Shown one piece after another: positions 28,356-37,401 of a stretch of 64,000 bases of DNA. How positions within the stretch are numbered: position 1 is the stretch's first letter; every line of letters starts with the position of its first letter. This DNA comes from an uncultured Dorea sp. (GTDB lineage Bacteria > Bacillota > Clostridia > Lachnospirales > Lachnospiraceae). The DNA lies in contig CAJURK010000001.1 of assembly GCA_910588745.1 (NCBI GenBank), positions 1 to 64,000 of the forward strand. Reading direction: 5' to 3'. The position numbers were made by a program, and so were the translations under genes. Under the pieces are notes generated by a model. The model ran no database searches, was not told the origin of the DNA, and saw nothing but the letters and a program-made list of their open reading frames with translations.

Positions 28356-29513
28356 TCATATATCATAAAAATGTTTTTTTAAATTTATTGGCTGATTTAT
28401 TTCTTCAATAATCTTCCTCGCAATTTTTTCCCCGGATTTTCCATTGCCATATGGATTCTCTATCGTTTTACATTTAATTTTCATTTCCACTGAAAAAGCT
28501 TTTCTGACAGCCGCTACTATGGAGTCTTTATCTGGATGGCAATTTATTGTACTTTCTGCTTGAAGTCTTCCTTTTTGTCTGTCTCCAATATTAACAGTTG
28601 GAATATGAAACAAAGGAGCTTCCATGATTCCACTAGACGAATTCCCAATAACTGCCTCCGCATATTTCATTAGCGATAAATATCGCTTCATTCCAAGAGA
28701 AGCAAATACATGCATATTTTTGTGTTTCAGCGCTTCGACATCTAAAGTATCATTTATAAGAGAACCTCCCTGATCTGCATTTGACTTTGTAATGATAAAT
28801 TCATAGTTGTCAAAAGTTGAAAGCGCATCCAGAAAATCAATAATTTGCTGTCGGACATTCCCCTCTTCAAGCGTCACGGGATGATAGGTACAAACAGCAT
28901 ACTTACACTCTCCCAGACCCACACTTTTCAAAGCCTCATTTTTCGTTAGTTTTTCTAGAGACAGAATATTATCTGTCCCGGACGCTCCAAAATTAAAAAC
29001 CTTTTCTGGAGATTCTCCAAGCTGTATGATTCGCTGTCGGCTTTTTTCATTCGAGGCAAAATGCAAGTAACTCATTTTAGTAATTGAATGACGAATGCTT
29101 TCATCCATTGCGCCTTCTGTAGTATCTCCCCCATACAAATGAATAACTGGTATGTGTAAATCCGAAGCAGCAGTTGCAAACATAAGAGTTTCATATCGAT
29201 CGCCCAATACAACAATGGCCGCGTATTTTTCTTTATTAAATAATTCCGCAAATTTTCTTAATGCTTCAGCCTGATTTAACGCAATATCTAATCCACTTTC
29301 AGAAGCAACACGGATTTTTATAATCTGATCAATCCTCACGCCATCTCGTTCAATATCTTTAATAGTCTCTCCATACTCTTTTATAAGATGCGTTCCTGTC
29401 ACGATTAATTCGATTTTTAAATCTTTTGATTCATACTTTCTCAATTCCTGAATAACAGGAAAAAGCAAGCCGTATTCAGCCCGCGTTGCCGTTATAATCG
29501 CTATCGTTTTCAT
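28356..29513 (-). CDS. neuC: NDP-N-acetylhexosamine 2-epimerase, hydrolysing (NeuC/LegG type)
   Basis: 385 residues, the usual length. TATRAEYGLL at the N-terminus, GDRYETL near residue 105, and GGDTTEGAMDESIRHSITK are the diagnostic NeuC/LegG segments. The C-terminal GNSSSGIMEAP binds the nucleotide. The enzyme removes the nucleotide and inverts C2 to give a mannosamine-type sugar for NeuB. It overlaps neuB by four bases (ATGA), so the pair is coupled. Given the dehydratase and aminotransferase elsewhere in the locus, the substrate is probably a 2,4-diamino-6-deoxy sugar (LegG). Confidence 0.9.
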   Translation of the reverse strand: MKTIAIITATRAEYGLLFPVIQELRKYESKDLKIELIVTGTHLIKEYGETIKDIERDGVRIDQIIKIRVASESGLDIALNQAEALRKFAELFNKEKYAAIVVLGDRYETLMFATAASDLHIPVIHLYGGDTTEGAMDESIRHSITKMSYLHFASNEKSRQRIIQLGESPEKVFNFGASGTDNILSLEKLTKNEALKSVGLGECKYAVCTYHPVTLEEGNVRQQIIDFLDALSTFDNYEFIITKSNADQGGSLINDTLDVEALKHKNMHVFASLGMKRYLSLMKYAEAVIGNSSSGIMEAPLFHIPTVNIGDRQKGRLQAESTINCHPDKDSIVAAVRKAFSVEMKIKCKTIENPYGNGKSGEKIARKIIEEINQPINLKKHFYDI

Positions 29514-30508
29514 ATCTCTATTAATTCATCCTCTACAAAATCCCGAATCGCGCTTGTTCCAATTACATTCGTCCACTGCATCGGATTTATTCCGTTCCCC
29601 GGTCTTTTTGTGGTAATATTTTTTTCTGTCAAAATATCACCTGCTTGAATATCGCATTTAGCTACAATGCTTTTTCTTGCTATCTTAATATTTTCCTTTT
29701 CAATTTCAGCAGGTTTTTTTTCTCCTGTTCCAAATGCCTTCTCGATATGTCTGATAGATAAAATCATCTTTTTTAATTCATCTGGTTCCAAACTTGCCTT
29801 ATGATCAGGCCCCTGCATATTTCGATCAAGCGTAAAATGTTTCTCTATCACAACCGCTCCCATTGCAACTGCAGCTATTGCAATCTCTATCCCTTTTGTA
29901 TGATCCGAATATCCGACTTCAACTCCAAACTTTTCTTTAAGCGTCAACATTGCTTTTAAATTTACATCCTCAAACGGGGTCGGATATTGCGTAGTGCAAT
30001 GAAGCAAAAGAATTTTTGCAGAGCCATTACTCTGCAATACCCTTACCGCGTTCTCAACCTCTTCAATCGTACTCATTCCTGTTGACAATATGATATCTTT
30101 ATTTGTTTTTGCTATCTCTACTAAATAAGGATAATTGTTAATCTCTCCTGAAGGAATTTTCCAACGATTACAATCTAATGTCTGCAAAAATCTAATACTT
30201 GGTATATCAAATGGAGTAGACAGAAACTCAATTCCCTTTTTCCTGCAATAATCAGCCAATTCCATAAAATCCTCATGCGACAAAGCAAATTCTGACAGCA
30301 TTTTTTTCTGGCTGTTTGTCCGGCCTGTGTTTTTCTTCTGGTACACTGCCATTTCTGCCATCTTCGAGGATATAGCATTCACATCATATGTTTGAAATTT
30401 GACAATATCTGCGCCAGCATCCTTCGCGACGTCTACCAACTGTTTGGCAATATTTAGATTTCCATTATGATTCACACCGACTTCTGCAATAATTAACACT
30501 TTTCCCAT
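29510..30508 (-). CDS. neuB: Nonulosonic acid synthase (NeuB/LegI type)
   Basis: 332 residues from the ATG of MGKVLIIAEVGVNHNG, which matches known N-termini; GAGGAG lies about 12 bases upstream. The NeuB barrel (about 10-250) has FLSTPFD, LLHCTTQYPTP, VGYSDHT and VIEKHFTLD, the PEP- and metal-binding segments. A C-terminal SAF antifreeze-like domain (about 270-332) completes it. It condenses PEP with an N-acetylmannosamine-type sugar to a nine-carbon acid. The separate location from LegF, about 18 kb downstream, is unusual. Confidence 0.9.
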   Translation of the reverse strand: MGKVLIIAEVGVNHNGNLNIAKQLVDVAKDAGADIVKFQTYDVNAISSKMAEMAVYQKKNTGRTNSQKKMLSEFALSHEDFMELADYCRKKGIEFLSTPFDIPSIRFLQTLDCNRWKIPSGEINNYPYLVEIAKTNKDIILSTGMSTIEEVENAVRVLQSNGSAKILLLHCTTQYPTPFEDVNLKAMLTLKEKFGVEVGYSDHTKGIEIAIAAVAMGAVVIEKHFTLDRNMQGPDHKASLEPDELKKMILSIRHIEKAFGTGEKKPAEIEKENIKIARKSIVAKCDIQAGDILTEKNITTKRPGNGINPMQWTNVIGTSAIRDFVEDELIEI

Positions 30509-30538
30509 GACGCAACCGCTCTCCTCAATCACATTTCA

Positions 30539-31666
30539 TCAGTTATAAAACGCCTTGATGTTTTCTGTAATATATTCTACAGCATCTTTTTCCAAACCAT
30601 AATAAAGAGGAAGCCGCAATAACCGCTCACTTTCTATCGTTGTGTACTGATCTTCCCCATGAAATCTCCCCAATTTTTTCCCTGCAGGCGACCCATGCAA
30701 TGGTATATAATGAAACACTGTATGGATATTCTTTCCTTTCAGGTAGAAAATTAAATCTGACCTTTCTTTCACATCTTTCACTTTGATGTAAAACATATGC
30801 GCATTATGAACACTGTCCTTAGTAATCTTCGGAAGAACTATTCTTTCCTTTTCTTCTAAATCAGACAACAATTCATCATAATAATTCCACGACTGCATTC
30901 GATCTTCATAAATCTCCTTCGCCATCCCTAACTGCGCCCATAGATAAGCTGCGTTTAATTCACTTGGTAAATATGAGGATCCTTCTGACATCCACGTATA
31001 TTTATCAATCTCACCGCGAAAAAACTGACTCCGATTTGTTCCTTTTTCACGAATAATCTCTGCCCTCTGAATATTTTGGGGATCCTGAATCAGCAAAGCT
31101 CCACCTTCCCCCATGCTATAATTCTTTGTTTCATGAAAGCTGTAGCACCCAAAATCCCCGATCGTTCCAAGCGCCCGGCCTTTATAACTAGACATCACTC
31201 CTTGCGCCGCATCTTCAATAACAACTAACTGATAACGCTTTGCCACATCCATAATGGCATCCATTTCACAAGAAACTCCTGCATAATGAACTACCACAAT
31301 CGCTTTTGTTCGATTCGTGATAGCATCTTCAATCAGTGTTTCATTAATATTCATCGTGTCCGGCCGAATATCAACAAATACAATCCTTGCTCCTCGCAAC
31401 ACAAAAGCATTTGCAGTGGATACAAATGTGTAAGAGGGCATAATGACTTCATCTCCAGGCTCTATATTCGATAAAATTGCAGCCATTTCTGTTGCATGTG
31501 TACAGGATGTTGTAAGTAGAACTTTAGCAGCCCTGGTGTAACTTTCCAACCAGGACGAACACTTCTTTGTAAACTGGCCGTCCCCACAAATCTTTCTGGA
31601 GCGGATTGCTTCCTCAATATATATTAATTCCTTTCCAGTAAATGGTGGTACATTAAAATTAATCAT
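30539..31666 (-). CDS. wecE: dTDP-4-amino-4,6-dideoxygalactose transaminase (WecE/RffA)
   Basis: 375 residues from the ATG of MINFNVPPFTGKE, which aligns with the known N-terminus of enterobacterial WecE (MIPFNAPP); the TTG at 31750 is too far upstream. Strong similarity runs along the whole length, including PSYTFVSTANAFVLRG, the PLP motif EDAAQGVMSSYKGRALG, SFHETKNYSMGEGG and FHYIPLHGSPAG. WecE makes dTDP-Fuc4N from dTDP-4-keto-6-deoxyglucose. No rmlA or rmlB gene is in the window, so the precursor must come from elsewhere. It precedes neuB in the same run. Confidence 0.85.
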   Translation of the reverse strand: MINFNVPPFTGKELIYIEEAIRSRKICGDGQFTKKCSSWLESYTRAAKVLLTTSCTHATEMAAILSNIEPGDEVIMPSYTFVSTANAFVLRGARIVFVDIRPDTMNINETLIEDAITNRTKAIVVVHYAGVSCEMDAIMDVAKRYQLVVIEDAAQGVMSSYKGRALGTIGDFGCYSFHETKNYSMGEGGALLIQDPQNIQRAEIIREKGTNRSQFFRGEIDKYTWMSEGSSYLPSELNAAYLWAQLGMAKEIYEDRMQSWNYYDELLSDLEEKERIVLPKITKDSVHNAHMFYIKVKDVKERSDLIFYLKGKNIHTVFHYIPLHGSPAGKKLGRFHGEDQYTTIESERLLRLPLYYGLEKDAVEYITENIKAFYN

Positions 31667-32033
31667 CCTCAGTACTTTCCTTCCTGTAACTTTTCGTATA
31701 CTCTTTATTGTCGGCATTAAAATCAAGCCAGAATAATGTATATAAAACAAAAAGCCTTAAACATTTCTCTTAAGATTTTTACAACCTTAGAATTGATGCC
31801 TCAAGCTTTATAAATAAACTATAATATATATCATATTATTTTATTTATAAAACCCATTGAATTATATCATAGTTCTACAAAAAAATCTACTCTCTAGTCT
31901 CATTTCTCCAGCAAAATCTTGCCAAAAGATAAACTAATTTTTCCTTTTTTTCAAAAAAGGATATGTTTCGTATAATTCCTTTCTACCAGTCTACAAAAGT
32001 TTTTACTTTTCTACTCTATTTTTATTTCTATAT
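31667..32033. other. AT-rich intergenic gap inside the locus
   Basis: About 370 bases with no gene. A weak inverted repeat CCTTTTTT/AAAAAAGG (about 31946-31963) lies near the end of the membrane-protein gene transcribed toward it and might slow or stop transcription. TATAAT-like hexamers occur on the minus strand, but none has a good -35 at proper spacing. This is the longest break in the run and separates the polymerase/GT part from the nonulosonic-acid part. Confidence 0.4.
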
Positions 32034-33845
32034 TTACTCTTCAAAGAACTTCCAAATCTGATATCCGTCTATCTCTTTATATAATTCCACTCTTGCATCT
32101 GGATAATAATGTTCCCTTAAATAATTCAGTTTAATTTCCAAATAACGGTTATCTACTAAATAAACCTCCTCGTCTACCAACGACTTTAACGGATTCTCCA
32201 CCCCTTTTTTCTTCAGCAGTTTTATAAGATCCGGATAATTGGTTGTAATTCCCGCAAGATAGGAAAAATTATCATATTTTTCATCATCCACATTCTCCCA
32301 AGGATACCATTCAAAATACAGGATTTGTATCGTTGTTTGAAAATCCAAAAAATAAAAATTATCTGTATTAGTTGAAAATTCCTCCAAAAGACCGCTAGGC
32401 GGTTTTTCTTTATTTACTACTTTCCTATATTTCTGCGGCCTATAATTCCACGATTCATAAAAAGTATTCGTGATATAATCCATTCGATCTTCTGACGCAA
32501 TTTCTTGATACGACCGATCTGGAATATACAGAACCAAATGAACCATTATGCATAACGATGTAATAACCGCGCATATTTTCATAATCCCTTTTTTCTTATC
32601 TATACATTCCGAATCATTTGCTTCACTAAAGCTATGCTGCTTCCAAAAATAAATACCACACATAAACATTCCAAGAAAAATGGAATACTCAACGCGATAT
32701 ACATATCTTTCACGGTAACAAAAATATATTAGATAAAACTCTCCAATTCCCATACTAATCAGCATAGTCCACCATCTAGGATAATTCAAAAAAACGCCCA
32801 ATCCCAGAAGCACGATACATGCTAAAAATACAGGATATTTCAAATATTCACGCTCCTGAAGCCTTTCAAAAATCTTCTCCTTTCCCACTTCCTGCACACT
32901 GTGATGTTGTGCAATAATCTCTGCCGTTTTCCGCATTCTTTCATAAGTAAAAAAATCATTATCCGCAAAATTCCAGCTTCGCATCATATAATAATCGTTT
33001 TCAGACACACCGATCTCAGACAACTCGTCTGCCATTTCTTCATAACCACATTCCGGCGCGTCCACCACCCCTGATCTTACTCCATTATATAGATAATACT
33101 GCCTATAATTTTCATCGGCGTTACAAATAACCTTATTTAAATTCCTTATACCATATGCGCTTCCTATTAATATACAGCCAGCTAACAATATAACCGCGAC
33201 TTTCTTTTCAAATAATCCTTTTAGTCCCTTTTCCATATATATCCGGACAAATTCATACCCCAAAATAAAAAGAAGAAAGCCTCCCGCTAAATAGATGTCT
33301 GAAAATCTCAACATTGTACCCATAAGACAAATAAGACCTCCAGCTAAAATGTTCCATATACTTTTCTTGTAAAACAAAGCCCAGAGAAACACTAAACTGC
33401 CAGCCATAATTGCAAGCATAGCAGTCTTTGTAAACTGCAATAAAATATAAGCATCATTTGAAAAAAATAAAATAAATATTACTGAAAGCATCATCGCCTT
33501 TGGTTTTTCCAGTTTTTCAAACAAAAAATATGTCACAGCACAGGAAGATATAAAAATCAAAAAAAGTTGCAGCATAAAATACCAGCTAATTTCAGGAAAA
33601 AGCTTGTAAAAGGGCAATAACAGATATCCTATTATCACATTTACAAAAACCATCTGAGGATTCGGGCCATCACCATAAGCTCCTGATAAGATAGCAGCCA
33701 TCACAAAATCATCCGACACTTCATACTTAACATCACAAAAAAGAAAAATCAAAGATAAAAAAAAGCTATTAATCAAAATCGCTATCAATAAATTTGAGGA
33801 TTGAACTTTTTTAACGATATAATTTCTCACGATATTCAGCCTCAT
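32034..33845 (-). CDS. Multi-spanning membrane protein, paralogue 4 of 4 (putative GT-C-like transferase)
   Basis: 603 residues. Landmarks: YEVSDDFVM after the first helix (paired Asp), EISWYFMLQ, LQFTKTAML, an outer loop with APECGYEEM...GVSENDY and SWNFADNDFFT, and RYVYRVEYSIF where the paralogues have a His-Val-Asp. The C-terminus ends with YLREHYYPDARVELYK and has no extra domain. It stands next to the second flippase, so the flippase-plus-paralogue pairing seen at 20-23 kb recurs. Putative lipid-dependent transferase or polymerase. Confidence 0.7.
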   Translation of the reverse strand: MRLNIVRNYIVKKVQSSNLLIAILINSFFLSLIFLFCDVKYEVSDDFVMAAILSGAYGDGPNPQMVFVNVIIGYLLLPFYKLFPEISWYFMLQLFLIFISSCAVTYFLFEKLEKPKAMMLSVIFILFFSNDAYILLQFTKTAMLAIMAGSLVFLWALFYKKSIWNILAGGLICLMGTMLRFSDIYLAGGFLLFILGYEFVRIYMEKGLKGLFEKKVAVILLAGCILIGSAYGIRNLNKVICNADENYRQYYLYNGVRSGVVDAPECGYEEMADELSEIGVSENDYYMMRSWNFADNDFFTYERMRKTAEIIAQHHSVQEVGKEKIFERLQEREYLKYPVFLACIVLLGLGVFLNYPRWWTMLISMGIGEFYLIYFCYRERYVYRVEYSIFLGMFMCGIYFWKQHSFSEANDSECIDKKKGIMKICAVITSLCIMVHLVLYIPDRSYQEIASEDRMDYITNTFYESWNYRPQKYRKVVNKEKPPSGLLEEFSTNTDNFYFLDFQTTIQILYFEWYPWENVDDEKYDNFSYLAGITTNYPDLIKLLKKKGVENPLKSLVDEEVYLVDNRYLEIKLNYLREHYYPDARVELYKEIDGYQIWKFFEE

Positions 33846-33906
33846 AAAAATTCCTGCCTCCGTAAATATCTGATTCGCATCTGCCTAAATTAGATTATGA
33901 AATCAG

Positions 33907-35361
33907 CTACCTTCTCTTTATAACTTTGCTGATTCCTGACCAAACAATTTCTTTCACAAGCCTTTCTTTCAACAATAGCAAAACCGTTCCATACGTTCCA
34001 AAAAACAAAACCGCCGATATACAGAGAAACCAGAACAAATCCATGCCATCTATGGCAGTTATAAGTTTCCCTATAATAATGCTTATTAATATCCCGACAC
34101 ATATTTTCCAATACTGTAATGTTTTCAACATATCAGGAAGCCTTCCTCTGAGGTAGAAACACTGCACAAGCAGCACAAGCAGCTCTGCCAATAATGTTGC
34201 CGTCGCCGCCCCCGACGCACCATATTTAGGAATAAATACCAAATTAAGCAAAAAATCCAACACCGCCCCCACAGTTACCGACAAAACAACCTTATTCTCT
34301 TCTCCCAAGGGGATAAGCACCTGAATGCCTGTAATATTAGATAGTCCAATTAACAAGACCGTCGGCATCAGGATACACATCGGCATTACAGACGGCAAAA
34401 AATCCTCTCCAGCCAAAAACAAAACCGTCTCACGCGCAAATATCATAAAATACACCATTACGCCAGTTGCCGCTATAAATACAAAATTAAAGGCTTTCGA
34501 TATCATTCTATGAAAGGCTCCATTGTCATTCTTCTGAACATAATAAGACAATCTCGGCAACAGCACTGTTCCAAGGGAAGTAATCATTGTGATTAAGATC
34601 GTTTTTACTTTAATCGCCGCATCATAAATTCCTACTTCTGCATCATTTTTCATAAATCTAAGCATCACTACATCAAGATTTGTATAAATACTCGTTGCCG
34701 CTGACATTGCAAAAAACAAAAGAATCGGAGGCAGATGTTTTTTTAACTCATACCTAGATCTTTTCTTTAACGATATAAATCTCTGTGCATATACAAAATT
34801 AAAAATATACGAGGCGCAACTTGCAAACATCGTAATCGCCCCGTATCTAATATAATCAGACGGAGCCTTAACCATTAGGAACATCAGCACAAGAGAAACC
34901 ACCTTTACAATAAGATTGCAAACGGTAATATAAGAATACTGCTCCAGTGCATTATATAACCATGACATAGAATAGACATTGAGTACAATGCCGATTCCAT
35001 TAATAAGGAACAATTCTTTCTCTGCAGCAAACTGAGGCACTAAAAAAATTGATATCACAAATACGGAACAACTAAGCAACATTGTTACGGAATTGATAAT
35101 TAGTAATTCCTGCGCTGTTTTAGAAAGTTTTTCTTTATCGTCTCTTATTTTTGCACAGGCACGAATTCCATACGTAGGAATTCCCAGTGACGCAAACATA
35201 GTAAAATACGTAGCCGCAGAGCTGGCAAATGCTATCTTCCCCGTTCCCACAGTCAGCAGAACTCTGGTAATATATGGAAATGTAATCAATGGAAATACAA
35301 TAGAAGAAGTCGTTAAAACCATATTCATGATAAAATTAAATCTAATCGAGTGTATTTTCAT
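33907..35361 (-). CDS. Wzx-type polysaccharide flippase, copy 2
   Basis: 484 residues with about 14 hydrophobic helices. The RfbX/PST pattern is clear at the start (MNMVLTTSSIVFPLITFPYI, then SRVL-like RVLLTVGTGKIAFA) and in the later LIPLGEENKVVLSVTVGA segment. Only distantly like the copy at 20165. The gene is just downstream of three family-2 glycosyltransferases, and probably exports the repeat unit built by them. Confidence 0.87.
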   Translation of the reverse strand: MKIHSIRFNFIMNMVLTTSSIVFPLITFPYITRVLLTVGTGKIAFASSAATYFTMFASLGIPTYGIRACAKIRDDKEKLSKTAQELLIINSVTMLLSCSVFVISIFLVPQFAAEKELFLINGIGIVLNVYSMSWLYNALEQYSYITVCNLIVKVVSLVLMFLMVKAPSDYIRYGAITMFASCASYIFNFVYAQRFISLKKRSRYELKKHLPPILLFFAMSAATSIYTNLDVVMLRFMKNDAEVGIYDAAIKVKTILITMITSLGTVLLPRLSYYVQKNDNGAFHRMISKAFNFVFIAATGVMVYFMIFARETVLFLAGEDFLPSVMPMCILMPTVLLIGLSNITGIQVLIPLGEENKVVLSVTVGAVLDFLLNLVFIPKYGASGAATATLLAELLVLLVQCFYLRGRLPDMLKTLQYWKICVGILISIIIGKLITAIDGMDLFWFLCISAVLFFGTYGTVLLLLKERLVKEIVWSGISKVIKRR

Positions 35362-35390
35362 AATCGTCTTCTTTCCAATATTTATTAATT

Positions 35391-36392
35391 CTATCTATTT
35401 CTCACTTTACTTAAATTAACAATTGCTTCATACCCCCGAAACTTTACTTTCCTAAGCATACGCAGCATTCCACTGTATTCTCCAGTCTCATGGTACACTG
35501 TTAAACTTTTTTTCTTTAGCGCTTCGTCAAAATCCTGAAATTTCTTCTGAATCTCTTTATTATTTGCTGGAAAGCTTGTAAAGATATCAACTTGTCCATG
35601 CGCCATCTCTCCGATTCTTCTTTCCATATATCGAACTTTCTCTTCTTCGGCTTTTCCAGTTTTTTTATAATTTTCAATATAATCTAACACATGCATGATA
35701 ACATCAATATGATTCTGCATATGCTTCTGATATCCCTGCATACTCACACTCTGCCCTACCTGTGCCAACCGGTACATATAGACATAAATATCATAGTAAA
35801 CCACTTTCTCCACATAAGGAATCGGATATAATATATATTCAACATCTACATAAAAACAGTGTTCGTCCAATCTAATGTTTTGCTCTTTTAAAATGCTGGT
35901 TTTTATAACTACCGCATGCATGGAAATCTTTGTTTCTTTTGCAATGGCATGAAACTCCATTTCTTTATTCAATTTGATTTCAGGAAATGTTACCGGAGTT
36001 TGTTCCTTTGTAACATCATTCACTTCAAAATAATTCGTAAATACATAGTCCGCTCTGCAATCCTTCAGCTTCTGAACTAATTTCACGAAATCTTCTGTAT
36101 TCACCCAATCATCGCCGTCCACGACTTTAAAATATCTTCCTTTTGCCTCTGTAATCCCCCGATTGATGGTAGAACCATGCCCGCCATTTTCTTTTGAAAT
36201 CACGCGAAAGCTCTGCGGATATTTTTCTTCATATTCTTTTCCTATCTCCGCCGTACGGTCTTTGGATCCGTCATCTACAATCAAAACCTCAATATCGCCT
36301 AAGATCTCATCATCTACAAATGAATTGAGCGTCTGGTTTAAAAACGTTTCTACATTGTACGACGGCACTGTGATAGTTAAAATCTTCTCCAT
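35391..36392 (-). CDS. Family 2 glycosyltransferase
   Basis: 333 residues, GT-A fold: LTITVPSYNVETFLNQTL at the start, DDGSKDRT (about 40), NGGHGSTINRG and VDGDDW (the metal DxD-type motif, about 95). The C-terminal half is helical without membrane segments. Likely adds one sugar of the repeat unit at the cytoplasmic face. Substrate unknown. Confidence 0.85.
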   Translation of the reverse strand: MEKILTITVPSYNVETFLNQTLNSFVDDEILGDIEVLIVDDGSKDRTAEIGKEYEEKYPQSFRVISKENGGHGSTINRGITEAKGRYFKVVDGDDWVNTEDFVKLVQKLKDCRADYVFTNYFEVNDVTKEQTPVTFPEIKLNKEMEFHAIAKETKISMHAVVIKTSILKEQNIRLDEHCFYVDVEYILYPIPYVEKVVYYDIYVYMYRLAQVGQSVSMQGYQKHMQNHIDVIMHVLDYIENYKKTGKAEEEKVRYMERRIGEMAHGQVDIFTSFPANNKEIQKKFQDFDEALKKKSLTVYHETGEYSGMLRMLRKVKFRGYEAIVNLSKVRNR

Positions 36393-36407
36393 AATTACTC
36401 CCCCGGA

Positions 36408-37400
36408 TTATTTCCTTTTTCTTTCTACGAATTGCCTGCAAATAGACAGCAAAGACATTATCCAATACTGTCTGATATCCAATATAAATAAATGCAGCTT
36501 ATTCTTCTTCCCTAACTGTTTTACATATGAATTATGATGAAATTCCGGAAACTTACTATACATATATGTGCGGAATTTCTTTAAATATGGATTTTTCCTA
36601 TCCTTCAACACAATTTCTCTGGAAGGTTCAAAATATCCATTTGCAAATATTAGATACTCTAATTCCTCCTTATATCTCTCAAATTGATTTCTTTCTTTAT
36701 AAAACCGCAGAATATCATTCAAAATCCAAACCTTGTCCCTATAATTTCGTTCAAAATCACTGCTTTTCATAATGGAATTACTACGGATATTATAAAAATA
36801 CAAGCTTTCCTTCAAATATACAATTCGGCCAGCCTCTAACAAAAACTTTGGCGTCGTTCCCAAGTCCTCATAATATTTACCAACCGGAAAAGGATGTTTC
36901 GCCTTCATATAGAATTCCCGGTTAAATAATCTGCTCCACGCAGCCGGCGGCATGAGAAGCAATCCTTTTTCTTCATCCAACCGTAAAAGCCTATTCGCCG
37001 GAACGTCGCTTGTACGTAACTCAAATTCCCTTTTTTCAACGGCTGTAAAATCAAAAATAACCATGTCCGCACAGGTCTCTTCTGCAGCAAAAACTGTTTT
37101 TTCCACCAGTTTTTCGTCCACATAATCATCGCTGTCAACAAAAATGAGATATTTTCCAGAAGCCAGTTTTGCGCCAGTGTTCCTGGCGTCGCTAAGTCCG
37201 CCATTCTCTTTATGAATTACCTTAATTCTATCATCTTCATTTGCATACATGTCGCACATCTGACCACACCGATCCGGCGAACCGTCGTCTACAAGTATAA
37301 CCTCCAAATTGTGGTACGTTTGATTTATAAGGCTCTTTATACATTTATCTAAATATTCTTCAACGCCATATATCGGAACAACGATACTGACCAGTTCCAT
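36408..37400 (-). CDS. Family 2 glycosyltransferase (tandem copy b)
   Basis: 330 residues. The start is placed at the internal ATG (MELVSIVVPIYGVEEYL), one base after the stop of the gene upstream and with GGAGG before it. The ORF start at 37475 would read through that gene. Motifs: LVDDGSPDRCG, ENGGLSDARN and FVDSDDY. Strongly similar to the next gene upstream, including a 32-base identical DNA stretch, so the pair arose by duplication. Confidence 0.87.
   Translation of the reverse strand: MELVSIVVPIYGVEEYLDKCIKSLINQTYHNLEVILVDDGSPDRCGQMCDMYANEDDRIKVIHKENGGLSDARNTGAKLASGKYLIFVDSDDYVDEKLVEKTVFAAEETCADMVIFDFTAVEKREFELRTSDVPANRLLRLDEEKGLLLMPPAAWSRLFNREFYMKAKHPFPVGKYYEDLGTTPKFLLEAGRIVYLKESLYFYNIRSNSIMKSSDFERNYRDKVWILNDILRFYKERNQFERYKEELEYLIFANGYFEPSREIVLKDRKNPYLKKFRTYMYSKFPEFHHNSYVKQLGKKNKLHLFILDIRQYWIMSLLSICRQFVERKRK
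37267..37298. repeat. Direct repeat, first copy (second at 38282-38313)
   Basis: Thirty-two identical bases encode the DDGSPDRCG region of two tandem glycosyltransferases. They lie 1015 bases apart, and recombination between them would delete one gene and leave an in-frame hybrid. Confidence 0.7.
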
Positions 37401-37401
37401 C

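Noticed and set aside
29510..30508. Classical N-acetylneuraminic acid synthesis
   Set aside because: NeuB and NeuC alone could fit, but LegC-, LegB- and PtmE-like genes nearby favour a legionaminic-type sugar; not excluded without biochemistry.
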